From the NCBI GenBank assembly GCA_934408795.1, contig CAKRVQ010000037.1, positions 1 through 8,309 of the forward strand: DNA of 8,309 nt, given 5' to 3'. Shown here one piece after another: positions 1 to 5,903 of the stretch (its first letter is position 1; the number at the start of each line of letters is the position of its first letter). This stretch comes from an uncultured Eubacteriales bacterium. GTDB lineage: Bacteria > Bacillota > Clostridia > Oscillospirales > Acutalibacteraceae. A program made the position numbers and the translations under genes. The notes below the pieces were generated by a model. It was not told where the DNA came from and did no database searches. It saw only the letters and a list, made by a program, of their open reading frames with translations.

Positions 1-74
1 TTTGTGTATTGACCCGCGCTGCGACTTAACGGTACGACTTAGGCGAACGATAATAAATACGAACCGGCCTAAAG

Positions 75-1673
75 TCAGCCGTTTCTCTTAAAGTATGTTG
101 CGATGCCGTTGGCAAGGGCATTCGCCCTCGCGCTCAGCTTGTTGTTGTCGCCTATGACTTTAAGGTCGGTACTGCTTGACATAAATCCGTTCTCGGTAAG
201 TACGGTGGGACAGTAGGCGACCCTCGCCGTGAAGTAATAATGCCATTTGACCCGGTTGACATTACTGTAAAGTCCCGCCGCTGCAGTGGCATTTCTGATA
301 TCGACGGCAGCAAGGCTGGAAAATACCGAGTAGTGGAAAGCGCTGAATCCGCTTGAATGACCTCCGCTCTCGGAGTCGTGATGTATACAGACCGCAAAAT
401 CAGCTTTTGCATCACGCAGTCGCTGCATACTGTCGTATGCCTCCATATATGTGTCGCCGGTTCTGGACATAATGACCGTTGCGCCCATTTCTTTAAGACG
501 CTTTTCAAGCGCTTTTGCAAGCGCAAGGTTTCTTTCGGATTCGTTATATCCGCCGCCCGAAGCACCTGAGTCCATTCCGCCGTGACCGACATCTATGTAG
601 ATGCGTGCACCGTTGAAGTTGACATTGCCGTTTGCGTCGGTCGTGACCTTTTTGGGGTTGAGGAAGTTGAACACAAGATTTCCAGCCGAATCATACTCGG
701 CATACCATCCGTAGAATCCTCCTGTCTTTTTAAGATAGAGCCTGAGAGTGTAGTCTGAGGCGTTTTTCTTCCATTCCGCACTCTTGAATATGGTCCCGTC
801 AAGATTGAGGTTGGCGACATCTCCTATTTCTGTCTTTGCCGAATAGCAGAAGGTTATGTCCACATATGTATATGTTACGGTATCGACCGTGTAATCCCTT
901 GAACTGTTGGATGTCGAGTGATAATTCTGAGGAAGCAGATCGAGCGTAAACGGAGCCTTCCAGTCGACGGCAAGCTTGAGGACCGTGTATCTACCGTCCG
1001 ATGAGACGCCGCCCGAGGCTATTCTGACATTGTTGGTCTCGGGAAGCGTTCCGTAGTCGGATACATTGTATATCTTGGAACGCTGCCTTTTGAGGGACTC
1101 ATGATATATGCGTTTGCCGCTCCTGAGCGTTGCCCAGTTGCGATAGGTCGTATCATTTCTGCCCTTTCCGTTATCAAAAACGGTGCCGTAGCAATAGTCC
1201 ACCGTTCCGACGGGCAGCGGTGTGTTTGTCGGCTTTGAATTGTCATCCTTTGTCTTCCCGTCAAATGTCTCGGCTTCCCAGGTTATCACTTCGCAGACAT
1301 ACTTGTTGCCTACATCGATATAGTTGCCGCCCAGAGGACTTGTTTCAAAACCGGGAGCGACATTTATTGAAGCGTAGGAAATGCTGCTGCTTTCGGGCAT
1401 TTTCGAAGTGTCCGGAGCAAAGACCGAGCTGGTCGACGAGGGCGTGCTCTCGGAATTTCCGGATGAGACCTGTTCTCCGCCCGAAGCGTTAGATACGGAA
1501 GAGGAGGACGATGCGTCAACGGGCACGTTGTTCCCGAAAATATACTTTACCGACACGAAAACAGCGGCGGCAACCAAGACAACACATAATCCCGCAAAGA
1601 GAAGAAAGCTTTTTTTGATCCTGCGCCGTCTGCCCGGACGCCTTTTTCTGTTTCGGTTTACATACTGAGACAT
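75..1673 (-). CDS. Membrane-anchored N-acetylmuramoyl-L-alanine amidase (Amidase_3)
   Basis: This 532-residue enzyme is predicted to hydrolyse the amide bond between N-acetylmuramic acid and the stem peptide of peptidoglycan, outside the membrane. A very basic N-terminus (about residues 7-21) precedes one membrane segment (about 23-46), so it is probably a signal anchor. A Ser-rich linker (about 55-95) follows, then a beta-rich stretch (about 100-350) that I cannot assign and that may be AMIN-like near its end. The Amidase_3 domain fills about 355-530. Zinc ligands are visible as H364 (DVGHGG), E378 (NESER) and H431 (CIHHD), and the catalytic glutamate as E494 (LTENGF), so it looks active. 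The ATG at 1673 has GAGG nine bases upstream and begins four bases after the stop of the GHL10 gene, so the two genes are one operon. The family call is firm; the physiological role (division, separation or sporulation) is not shown by the sequence. Confidence 0.93.
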   Translation of the reverse strand: MSQYVNRNRKRRPGRRRRIKKSFLLFAGLCVVLVAAAVFVSVKYIFGNNVPVDASSSSSVSNASGGEQVSSGNSESTPSSTSSVFAPDTSKMPESSSISYASINVAPGFETSPLGGNYIDVGNKYVCEVITWEAETFDGKTKDDNSKPTNTPLPVGTVDYCYGTVFDNGKGRNDTTYRNWATLRSGKRIYHESLKRQRSKIYNVSDYGTLPETNNVRIASGGVSSDGRYTVLKLAVDWKAPFTLDLLPQNYHSTSNSSRDYTVDTVTYTYVDITFCYSAKTEIGDVANLNLDGTIFKSAEWKKNASDYTLRLYLKKTGGFYGWYAEYDSAGNLVFNFLNPKKVTTDANGNVNFNGARIYIDVGHGGMDSGASGGGYNESERNLALAKALEKRLKEMGATVIMSRTGDTYMEAYDSMQRLRDAKADFAVCIHHDSESGGHSSGFSAFHYSVFSSLAAVDIRNATAAAGLYSNVNRVKWHYYFTARVAYCPTVLTENGFMSSSTDLKVIGDNNKLSARANALANGIATYFKRNG

Positions 1674-1677
1674 TTTA

Positions 1678-3063
1678 TCATTCCTCGTTCATTATACTGA
1701 GCAAATTGTTTCTTTGGGCGGTGTTCAGTTCAAGAGGACTGAACATCGAAGAATAGTTGTACATTATGATTCCGTCGGCGGTGGATTCGGTGCAATCCTC
1801 ATACTCACGCTTGAGAATGTCGTCCTTATCCGCCCATTCCGTAAGATCGGCATCGTTTTTCAGACCGACCTTGTAAGCGGCAAGACCTATGTAAAGCTTG
1901 ACGGAATCCAGCCTTTCGGTCTCGCTCCATGCTTTGAGCAGCACATCGAACCTTGTGGATGCAAGCTTGTGCTCATAACCGAAATAAAGCTGCGGCGCAA
2001 TGTAGTCGATATAGCCCTTGTTCGCCATCCACTTTTTTACATTTATAAAGTACTGATTGTAATTGCGGTCGGAATTATCCTTCGATATCGGCGCGGCGGG
2101 ACTGATACCGAAATACTTTCCGTAACTGTTTACCAACCTGTAAACGGCGGAGACCAATGTGTCGACATTTGCTCTCCTCCAGTCTCCCTGACTCATCGGA
2201 TAAGCCGTTTTCCTGCAATACTTTGCGTAGCTGCCTATGTCAAAGTTTACATCGGAGGAAGGGTAGAAGTAATCGTCGAAATGAATGCCGTCTACCTCGT
2301 AATTGTCGAGTATTTCCCGAATTCCGTTCAGAACAAGCTTTTGCACCTCGGGGCATGACGGATTGAAGTACAACTTTCCGCCCCACGGGATCACATAACT
2401 GTCGGTCTCTTTGTTGCCGTCCGTTCTCCAAATCCTTGCAATGTTGCTCTCGCAAAGACTGTTTATGTCGTCACTTGCCGCCGACACTCGGTAGGGATTG
2501 ACCCAGGCGTGTATCTCAAGACCCACATCGTGCGCGATCTTTACGGCAATTTCGAGCGGATCAAAACCGGGATCGGTGCCCTGTTTGCCCGTGAGGTGGG
2601 CTGAATAGGGGAAATAGCTTGATTTATAAACCGCATCGGCGTTTGCCCTCACATGAAGGATGACGGCGTTAAAACCGCTTGATTTGATTTTTGAAAACTT
2701 CTCAAGCGCGGTCTTTGTAAATAACTCGCGATTGGTTTTTGAAAAAAGCGAATCGGTGTACTCTATCCACACCGCCTTAAATGTAACAGAGGATCTCTTT
2801 ACCGCCCCGCCGTTCTTATCGGATAGGGAAGACGCCGCAGATGATGTCTCGGATCCCGCAGAAGATATCTCATCGGATGGGATAGGGGATAGGGTGCCGT
2901 TTTCGACCGAGGAATCGTCCGCCTCGGATTCGTTCGACGACGAACCGCTGCTTTTGGGTACGGGCAGCGGCAGGGTGCTGCGGGTATTATCCGCAGTGCA
3001 GCCGCAAAAAAGAAGAGCGGCAACGGAAATAACAGCCGTCAAGGCAAGCAATAACTTTTTCAT
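1678..3063 (-). CDS. GHL10/YngK-family glycoside-hydrolase-like lipoprotein
   Basis: This 461-residue protein matches the GHL10 family (DUF187; YngK of Bacillus, DigH/YddW of E. coli), whose members are thought to act on cell-wall glycans. A signal peptide ends in a lipobox-like FCGC, making C22 the probable lipidated residue and placing the protein on the outer face of the membrane. A Ser/Glu-rich linker (about 25-90) leads to a TIM-barrel-like domain (about 92-450). Characteristic motifs are KAVWIEYTD near the start, HAWVNPYR (H185 onward), FNPSCPEV, and the acidic EVDGIHFDDYFYP block with D258, D263 and D264 as likely active-site acids. The ATG at 3063 has GGGAGGTG close upstream. It is the first gene of the minus-strand operon and sits four bases before the amidase, which suggests that the two enzymes work on the same wall material. 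The exact substrate is inferred. Confidence 0.9.
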   Translation of the reverse strand: MKKLLLALTAVISVAALLFCGCTADNTRSTLPLPVPKSSGSSSNESEADDSSVENGTLSPIPSDEISSAGSETSSAASSLSDKNGGAVKRSSVTFKAVWIEYTDSLFSKTNRELFTKTALEKFSKIKSSGFNAVILHVRANADAVYKSSYFPYSAHLTGKQGTDPGFDPLEIAVKIAHDVGLEIHAWVNPYRVSAASDDINSLCESNIARIWRTDGNKETDSYVIPWGGKLYFNPSCPEVQKLVLNGIREILDNYEVDGIHFDDYFYPSSDVNFDIGSYAKYCRKTAYPMSQGDWRRANVDTLVSAVYRLVNSYGKYFGISPAAPISKDNSDRNYNQYFINVKKWMANKGYIDYIAPQLYFGYEHKLASTRFDVLLKAWSETERLDSVKLYIGLAAYKVGLKNDADLTEWADKDDILKREYEDCTESTADGIIMYNYSSMFSPLELNTAQRNNLLSIMNEE

Positions 3064-3089
3064 GGCACCTCCCGCGTTAAAAACAACCC

Positions 3090-3118
3090 TTGAAAAACGG
3101 TCGTCCGCATATTACTAT
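3090..3118 (+). promoter_or_regulatory. Possible divergent promoter for the DUF1294 gene
   Basis: On the plus strand, TTGAAA (3090-3095) is followed after 17 bases by TACTAT (3113-3118). This -10 lies directly against the -10 of the opposing operon promoter (3119-3124), so the two could not easily be occupied together. The leader to the start at 3299 would be about 175 nt, with small hairpins at 3180-3206 (CACTGT/ACAGTG) and 3231-3249 (CGGAAA/TTTCCG). The -10 is only a moderate match. Confidence 0.4.
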
Positions 3119-3147
3119 ATTATATATTATAAGTAACTCCAAATCAA
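3119..3147 (-). promoter_or_regulatory. Promoter of the GHL10-amidase operon
   Basis: On the minus strand, TTGATT (3147-3142) is followed after exactly 17 bases by a perfect TATAAT (3124-3119). Transcription would start near 3112, giving a leader of about 50 nt before the ATG at 3063. No other promoter is evident between the two genes, so it probably serves both. The area is AT-rich, which raises the chance of accidental -10 matches, but the spacing and the -35 support it. Confidence 0.7.
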
Positions 3148-3298
3148 GAGTAAAAAACCGATTTAAGCGTCGGCGCGATCACTGTGTACTAAGCCGAATA
3201 ACAGTGCCGTTTATGCTCCGAAAAATGCCGCGGAAACATATTCTTTCCGAACTTATGTACAAACCGATACCGAGTCGAATTGCAGGTGAGATCAATAA

Positions 3299-3580
3299 AT
3301 GAATCCCGATATTATCCTCGTCATCTTTTATGCCGCCGTATCGCTGCTTGCGGCGGTCATTACCGTGGCGGACAAACGCTCGTCCGAAAGAAAAGGCGAA
3401 AGAATACCCGAAAAAACACTGCTTGCGGTTGCTGCGGTCGGAGGGGCACTCTCTATGTATATCACGATGAAGATCATCCGCCATAAAACAAAAAAGAAAA
3501 GGTTTATGGCGGGTCTGCCGCTGATAACAGTGCTGCATGCGGTCCTTGTTTATTTTATGCTTGTCTGCGGTCTGATATGA
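3299..3580 (+). CDS. DUF1294 family small membrane protein
   Basis: This 93-residue protein is a full-length DUF1294 member. It has an N-terminal membrane helix (about 4-22), then the family signature DKR...IPEKTLL..A..GG (about 25-51), then RHKTKKKRF..GLPL (about 61-76), and a second hydrophobic helix at the C-terminus (about 72-92). The middle helix is short and amphipathic. The family is widespread in bacteria and has no established function; some members are fused to cold-shock domains, but that part is absent here. The ATG at 3299 has AGGTGAG nine bases upstream. It is monocistronic between a divergent operon and the separately promoted ribU gene, and no clear terminator follows it. Confidence 0.88.
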   Translation: MNPDIILVIFYAAVSLLAAVITVADKRSSERKGERIPEKTLLAVAAVGGALSMYITMKIIRHKTKKKRFMAGLPLITVLHAVLVYFMLVCGLI

Positions 3581-3736
3581 AAACTCGGCTATAAAACTTG
3601 CAGACAGGGACAACGCCGCAGGCGGACGCGATACCGACTTTGGTTTATATTACAATGTAATTATAACACATATAAGTGACAAAAGTGTGACAAAAATCGA
3701 CATTTTTCCGCAAACCCCGAATCAATATCCGTGCCG
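3581..3736. other. Intergenic stretch upstream of the ribU promoter
   Basis: I see no gene here. It contains the dyad ATTAC-AAT-GTAAT (3649-3661), two direct copies of GTGACAAAA 11 bases apart (3676-3684 and 3687-3695), and an AT-only hairpin AAAAAT-CGAC-ATTTTT (3692-3707). The hairpin lacks the GC-rich stem of a good terminator for the preceding gene. Confidence 0.5.
3676..3695. repeat. Phased direct repeat GTGACAAAA x2
   Basis: The 9-base unit occurs at 3676-3684 and 3687-3695, offset by 11 bases, about one helical turn, and ending some 40 bases before the -35 of the ribU promoter. This arrangement suits a dimeric activator or repressor, but AT-rich chance repetition is possible. Confidence 0.35.
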
Positions 3737-3766
3737 TTGACAAACCCGAGCGGGCAGTGTTATAAT
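3737..3766 (+). promoter_or_regulatory. Consensus SigA-type promoter for ribU-nth
   Basis: A perfect TTGACA (3737-3742) is followed after 18 bases by a perfect TATAAT (3761-3766). Transcription would start near 3773, leaving a leader of about 120 nt before the TTG start of ribU. Both hexamers match the consensus fully, so this is one of the strongest promoter calls in the window. Confidence 0.85.
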
Positions 3767-3770
3767 TACT

Positions 3771-3891
3771 CAGCACCGCGATCGGAAGTGCACCGCCGCG
3801 ATATGTTTTTCTTTGAGGAAATATAGAACGACGGCCGATGCCTAGTGCTGCTGAAAGCGAAGACACTGCATTATGCCAAGGAGTGGTTATT
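3771..3891 (+). promoter_or_regulatory. Structured ribU leader with mutually exclusive pairings
   Basis: The leader from the predicted start to the ribU start can fold several ways. CAGCAC (3771-3776) pairs perfectly with GTGCTG (3845-3850), enclosing ATCGG/CCGAT (3781-3785 with 3835-3839) and an AU-rich hairpin around 3798-3822. AGTG (3844-3847), which overlaps the first closing arm, can instead pair with CACT (3864-3867). CACT can also pair with AGTG (3882-3885), which overlaps the end of the AAGGAG ribosome binding site. This chain resembles a translational switch. None of the conserved FMN riboswitch boxes is present. The pairings are short, so the switch is inference. Confidence 0.35.
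3878..3883 (+). promoter_or_regulatory. Ribosome binding site that sets the TTG start of ribU
   Basis: AAGGAG lies eight bases before TTG at 3892 in the ribU frame. The upstream in-frame ATG at 3838 has no Shine-Dalgarno sequence, and the 18 residues it would add (polar, unlike RibU) lie inside the structured leader. The TTG start is therefore preferred. Confidence 0.8.
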
Positions 3892-4494
3892 TTGAGAATT
3901 AAGGTAAAGAACACACGATTTATCGCCGTTACAGGCGTTCTTTCAGCTTTATCGTTTATACTTATGCTGCTTGAATTCAGCGTGCCGCTTATGCCCGAAT
4001 TCATAAAATTTGATTTTTCGGACCTTCCCGCAATCATCGGATCCTTTTCAATGGGACCTGCTTACGGAGCGATCATATGCTTTGTCAAGAACCTCTTGCA
4101 TCTTACTGTATCCTCCACGGCAGGAATAGGCGAATTGAGCAATTTTTTGATAGGCTGCGTCTATGCGGTTACAGCGGGGATCATATACAAGCATAAAAAG
4201 ACCCGTACCGGCGCTGTAACAGCGTCGTTTGCGGCAAGTGCGGCGGCAGCGGTGTTTTGCATTCTGTCAAACAGACTGCTTGTGTATCCCCTTTACGGAA
4301 CCGTTCTCGGTCTTTCAAACGATGTTATCCTTTCAATGTACCGCACGGTAATGCCTTCGATCTCCGACCTCACAACGGCGATCATGATATTTAATGCACC
4401 GTTCACTCTGGTAAAGGGACTTGCGGACTCTGTAATTACGCTCCTCATATACAAAAAAATATCACCGCTTTTGAAAGGAAAAAGCTCAAAATGA
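3892..4494 (+). CDS. ribU: Riboflavin ECF transporter S component RibU
   Basis: This is the substrate-binding integral membrane subunit of an energy-coupling-factor transporter, predicted to import riboflavin together with a shared EcfA/EcfA'/EcfT module not encoded here. From the TTG start it has 200 residues, normal for the family, with about six hydrophobic segments. Family hallmarks are LEFSVPLMPEFIKFDFSDLPAIIGSF in the first third, then GPAYGAII, KNLLH, the GIGELSNFLIG motif, and the C-terminal FNAPFTLVKGLADSVITLLIYKKISPLLK. It overlaps nth by four bases (ATGA), so the two are probably translationally coupled. No FMN riboswitch is visible in the leader, although many ribU genes have one. 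Another flavin or related ligand cannot be excluded from sequence alone. Confidence 0.88.
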   Translation: MRIKVKNTRFIAVTGVLSALSFILMLLEFSVPLMPEFIKFDFSDLPAIIGSFSMGPAYGAIICFVKNLLHLTVSSTAGIGELSNFLIGCVYAVTAGIIYKHKKTRTGAVTASFAASAAAAVFCILSNRLLVYPLYGTVLGLSNDVILSMYRTVMPSISDLTTAIMIFNAPFTLVKGLADSVITLLIYKKISPLLKGKSSK

Positions 4495-5132
4495 AGGAAA
4501 GCGAAAAGAAGAAGCGTGAAAGAGCATATAAAGCAGTCGAACTGTTTGAAAAGGAATACCCCGACGCCGCGTGCTCATTGAATTATACCGACCCGTATCA
4601 GCTTTTGATAGCGACACGGCTCTCGGCACAGTGTACGGACGCGCGTGTAAACATTGTGACGCCTGCGCTTTTTAAGAGATTTCCGAATGCCGAAAGCCTT
4701 GCGTCGGCAGATGTGTCCGAAGTCAAGGAACTTATAAAGACCTGCGGATTGTATAAAACCAAAGCAGCCGATCTTGTCGGAATAGGCAAGGGATTGGTTT
4801 CGCGTTTCGGAGGAAAGGTCCCGGATACAATAGAAGAACTCGTAACCCTACCGGGAGTCGGAAGAAAGACCGCAAACCTTGTCTGCGGCGATATTTACGG
4901 CAGACCTGCGGTCGTCGCCGATACCCATTTTATCCGTCTTTGCCGAAGAATGGGCTTTACGGATACCGCCGACCCTTTGAAGGTTGAAAAGGAAATGCGT
5001 GCTTTGCTGCCTCCGGACAGGTCAAATAATTTCTGCCACCGTGCGGTAATACACGGCAGGAGCGTGTGTACCGCAAGAAAGGCACACTGCGAAAGCTGCT
5101 GCCTTAATACGGTATGCAACAAAAATATTTGA
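4491..5132 (+). CDS. nth: Endonuclease III, DNA glycosylase/AP lyase
   Basis: This 213-residue base-excision repair enzyme removes oxidised pyrimidines and cleaves at abasic sites in the cytoplasm. The helix-hairpin-helix LPGVGRKTAN carries the catalytic lysine K126, and VADTH carries the catalytic aspartate D144. The C-terminal iron-sulfur loop is complete in the C-x6-C-x2-C-x5-C spacing (C193, C200, C203, C209). Length is standard, so the protein looks fully functional. The ATG at 4491 overlaps the ribU stop codon; the nearest purine-rich site, AAAGG at 4474-4478, is about 12 bases away, so coupling to ribU translation is likely. A functional link between riboflavin uptake and DNA repair is not evident; the operon may simply be positional. 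Confidence 0.95.
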   Translation: MKESEKKKRERAYKAVELFEKEYPDAACSLNYTDPYQLLIATRLSAQCTDARVNIVTPALFKRFPNAESLASADVSEVKELIKTCGLYKTKAADLVGIGKGLVSRFGGKVPDTIEELVTLPGVGRKTANLVCGDIYGRPAVVADTHFIRLCRRMGFTDTADPLKVEKEMRALLPPDRSNNFCHRAVIHGRSVCTARKAHCESCCLNTVCNKNI

Positions 5133-5243
5133 CGGTATCGGTGTTCGGAATCGAGGCATAACAGAACAGTAAAGTTTGAACAATTCACAAAAGCAAGCAC
5201 TTAAAACTGTGCGATTTGCCAAATAAAAACCATCGGCCGAGTA

Positions 5244-5272
5244 TTGACACACCTGTTTTTTTGTGATAAACT
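5244..5272 (+). promoter_or_regulatory. Promoter of the surface protein-sortase module
   Basis: A perfect TTGACA (5244-5249) is followed after 17 bases by TAAACT (5267-5272), with a TG at 5264-5265 in the position of an extended -10. The start site would be near 5279, giving a short leader of about 27 nt. An 8-base palindrome TCGGCCGA (5233-5240) lies just upstream of the -35 and could be an operator. No convincing terminator of nth precedes it. Confidence 0.72.
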
Positions 5273-5305
5273 GTTAAGGTAGAAAATCATACGGAGGTAA
5301 GACCT

Positions 5306-5902
5306 ATGAAGAAAATATTTTCAGCAATAGTTGCCGTCGCACTTGCCGTTGTTATGTGTATGTCGGTAAGCGCTGCCGGCGGTCTCAATGATAACGAAAA
5401 GGCTGTGCTTGACAAGCTTAAAAATTCGAAGGTTATCGGCGCCAACGGCTGGTCTTTCAGCATCCCCACCGAGTATATCAACAGTGTTGAGAATTACTTC
5501 AACAATATTGATATGACTGCCGAGCAGAAGGATACTATCCTCGCTAAGATAGATGAAGGAATGGCTATCGTTAAGGCTCAGGCTGACGGTCAGAACTTCA
5601 AGGGAGCCACCTATGATCTTAAGCTTATGGACACTGCATCCAAGAAGAAGGTCCTTGAGCTCGGTCAGGAAGCATGCGCTGCCGTTTCGGCGACTCTTAC
5701 CTATGATGCATCCGCTAACAAGGTAATAATCAAAGATGCCCAGAACGAAGTCATATTTACCAATACCCCGGTCGTAAAGACTACAGGTCAGGATTTCCCG
5801 ATCACTGCAGCCGCTGTGTGCGGTTCTGTTGCCGTAGTGGTCATCTGCGGAGCGGTCGTTCTCTTTGCAGTGTCCAAGAAGAAAGGTCTTCTTGTAAAGT
5901 AA
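5306..5902 (+). CDS. Small secreted surface protein with C-terminal sorting-signal-like tail
   Basis: I do not recognise the family. The 198-residue product starts with a signal peptide (1-23, cleavage probably after VSA at A23). A charged, helix-rich domain with a beta-like end (about 25-155) follows. The C-terminus reads VKTTG (157-161), QDFP, a hydrophobic helix (166-190) and KKK (191-193). That is the layout of a sortase sorting signal, with VKTTG in the place of LPxTG. The ATG has a perfect GGAGGT seven bases upstream. A sortase gene begins one base after the stop, supporting a substrate-enzyme pair. Codon use differs from its neighbours: 17 of 21 lysines are AAG, versus 4 of 13 in the downstream membrane-protein gene, which suggests high expression. 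Alternatively, it is a simple membrane-anchored exported protein not cut by the sortase. Confidence 0.8.
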   Translation: MKKIFSAIVAVALAVVMCMSVSAAGGLNDNEKAVLDKLKNSKVIGANGWSFSIPTEYINSVENYFNNIDMTAEQKDTILAKIDEGMAIVKAQADGQNFKGATYDLKLMDTASKKKVLELGQEACAAVSATLTYDASANKVIIKDAQNEVIFTNTPVVKTTGQDFPITAAAVCGSVAVVVICGAVVLFAVSKKKGLLVK

Positions 5903-5903
5903 T

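Noticed and set aside
9..38. Plus-strand promoter TTGACC-18-TACGAC at the left edge
   Set aside because: The -10 is poor and no plus-strand gene follows; it would only give antisense transcription into the amidase gene.
62..84. Terminator hairpin of the minus-strand operon near the amidase stop
   Set aside because: The possible AACGGC/GCCGGTT stem is short, has a bulge, overlaps the stop codon and lacks a T-run; the real terminator is probably outside the window.
1714..2358. Plus-strand open frame of 214 codons inside the GHL10 gene
   Set aside because: It is antisense to a clearly conserved enzyme domain, lacks a ribosome binding site, and has the composition of a shadow frame.
3692..3707. 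Terminator of the DUF1294 gene
   Set aside because: The stem AAAAAT/ATTTTT is AT-only and weak, over 100 bases after the stop, and lies within the phased repeat region.
3771..3891. FMN (RFN) riboswitch upstream of ribU
   Set aside because: The conserved boxes of that riboswitch are not present anywhere between the promoter and the start codon.
3645..4037. Minus-strand open frame of 130 codons opposite the ribU start
   Set aside because: It overlaps the ribU promoter, leader and conserved coding sequence, has no ribosome binding site, and its product resembles no protein family.
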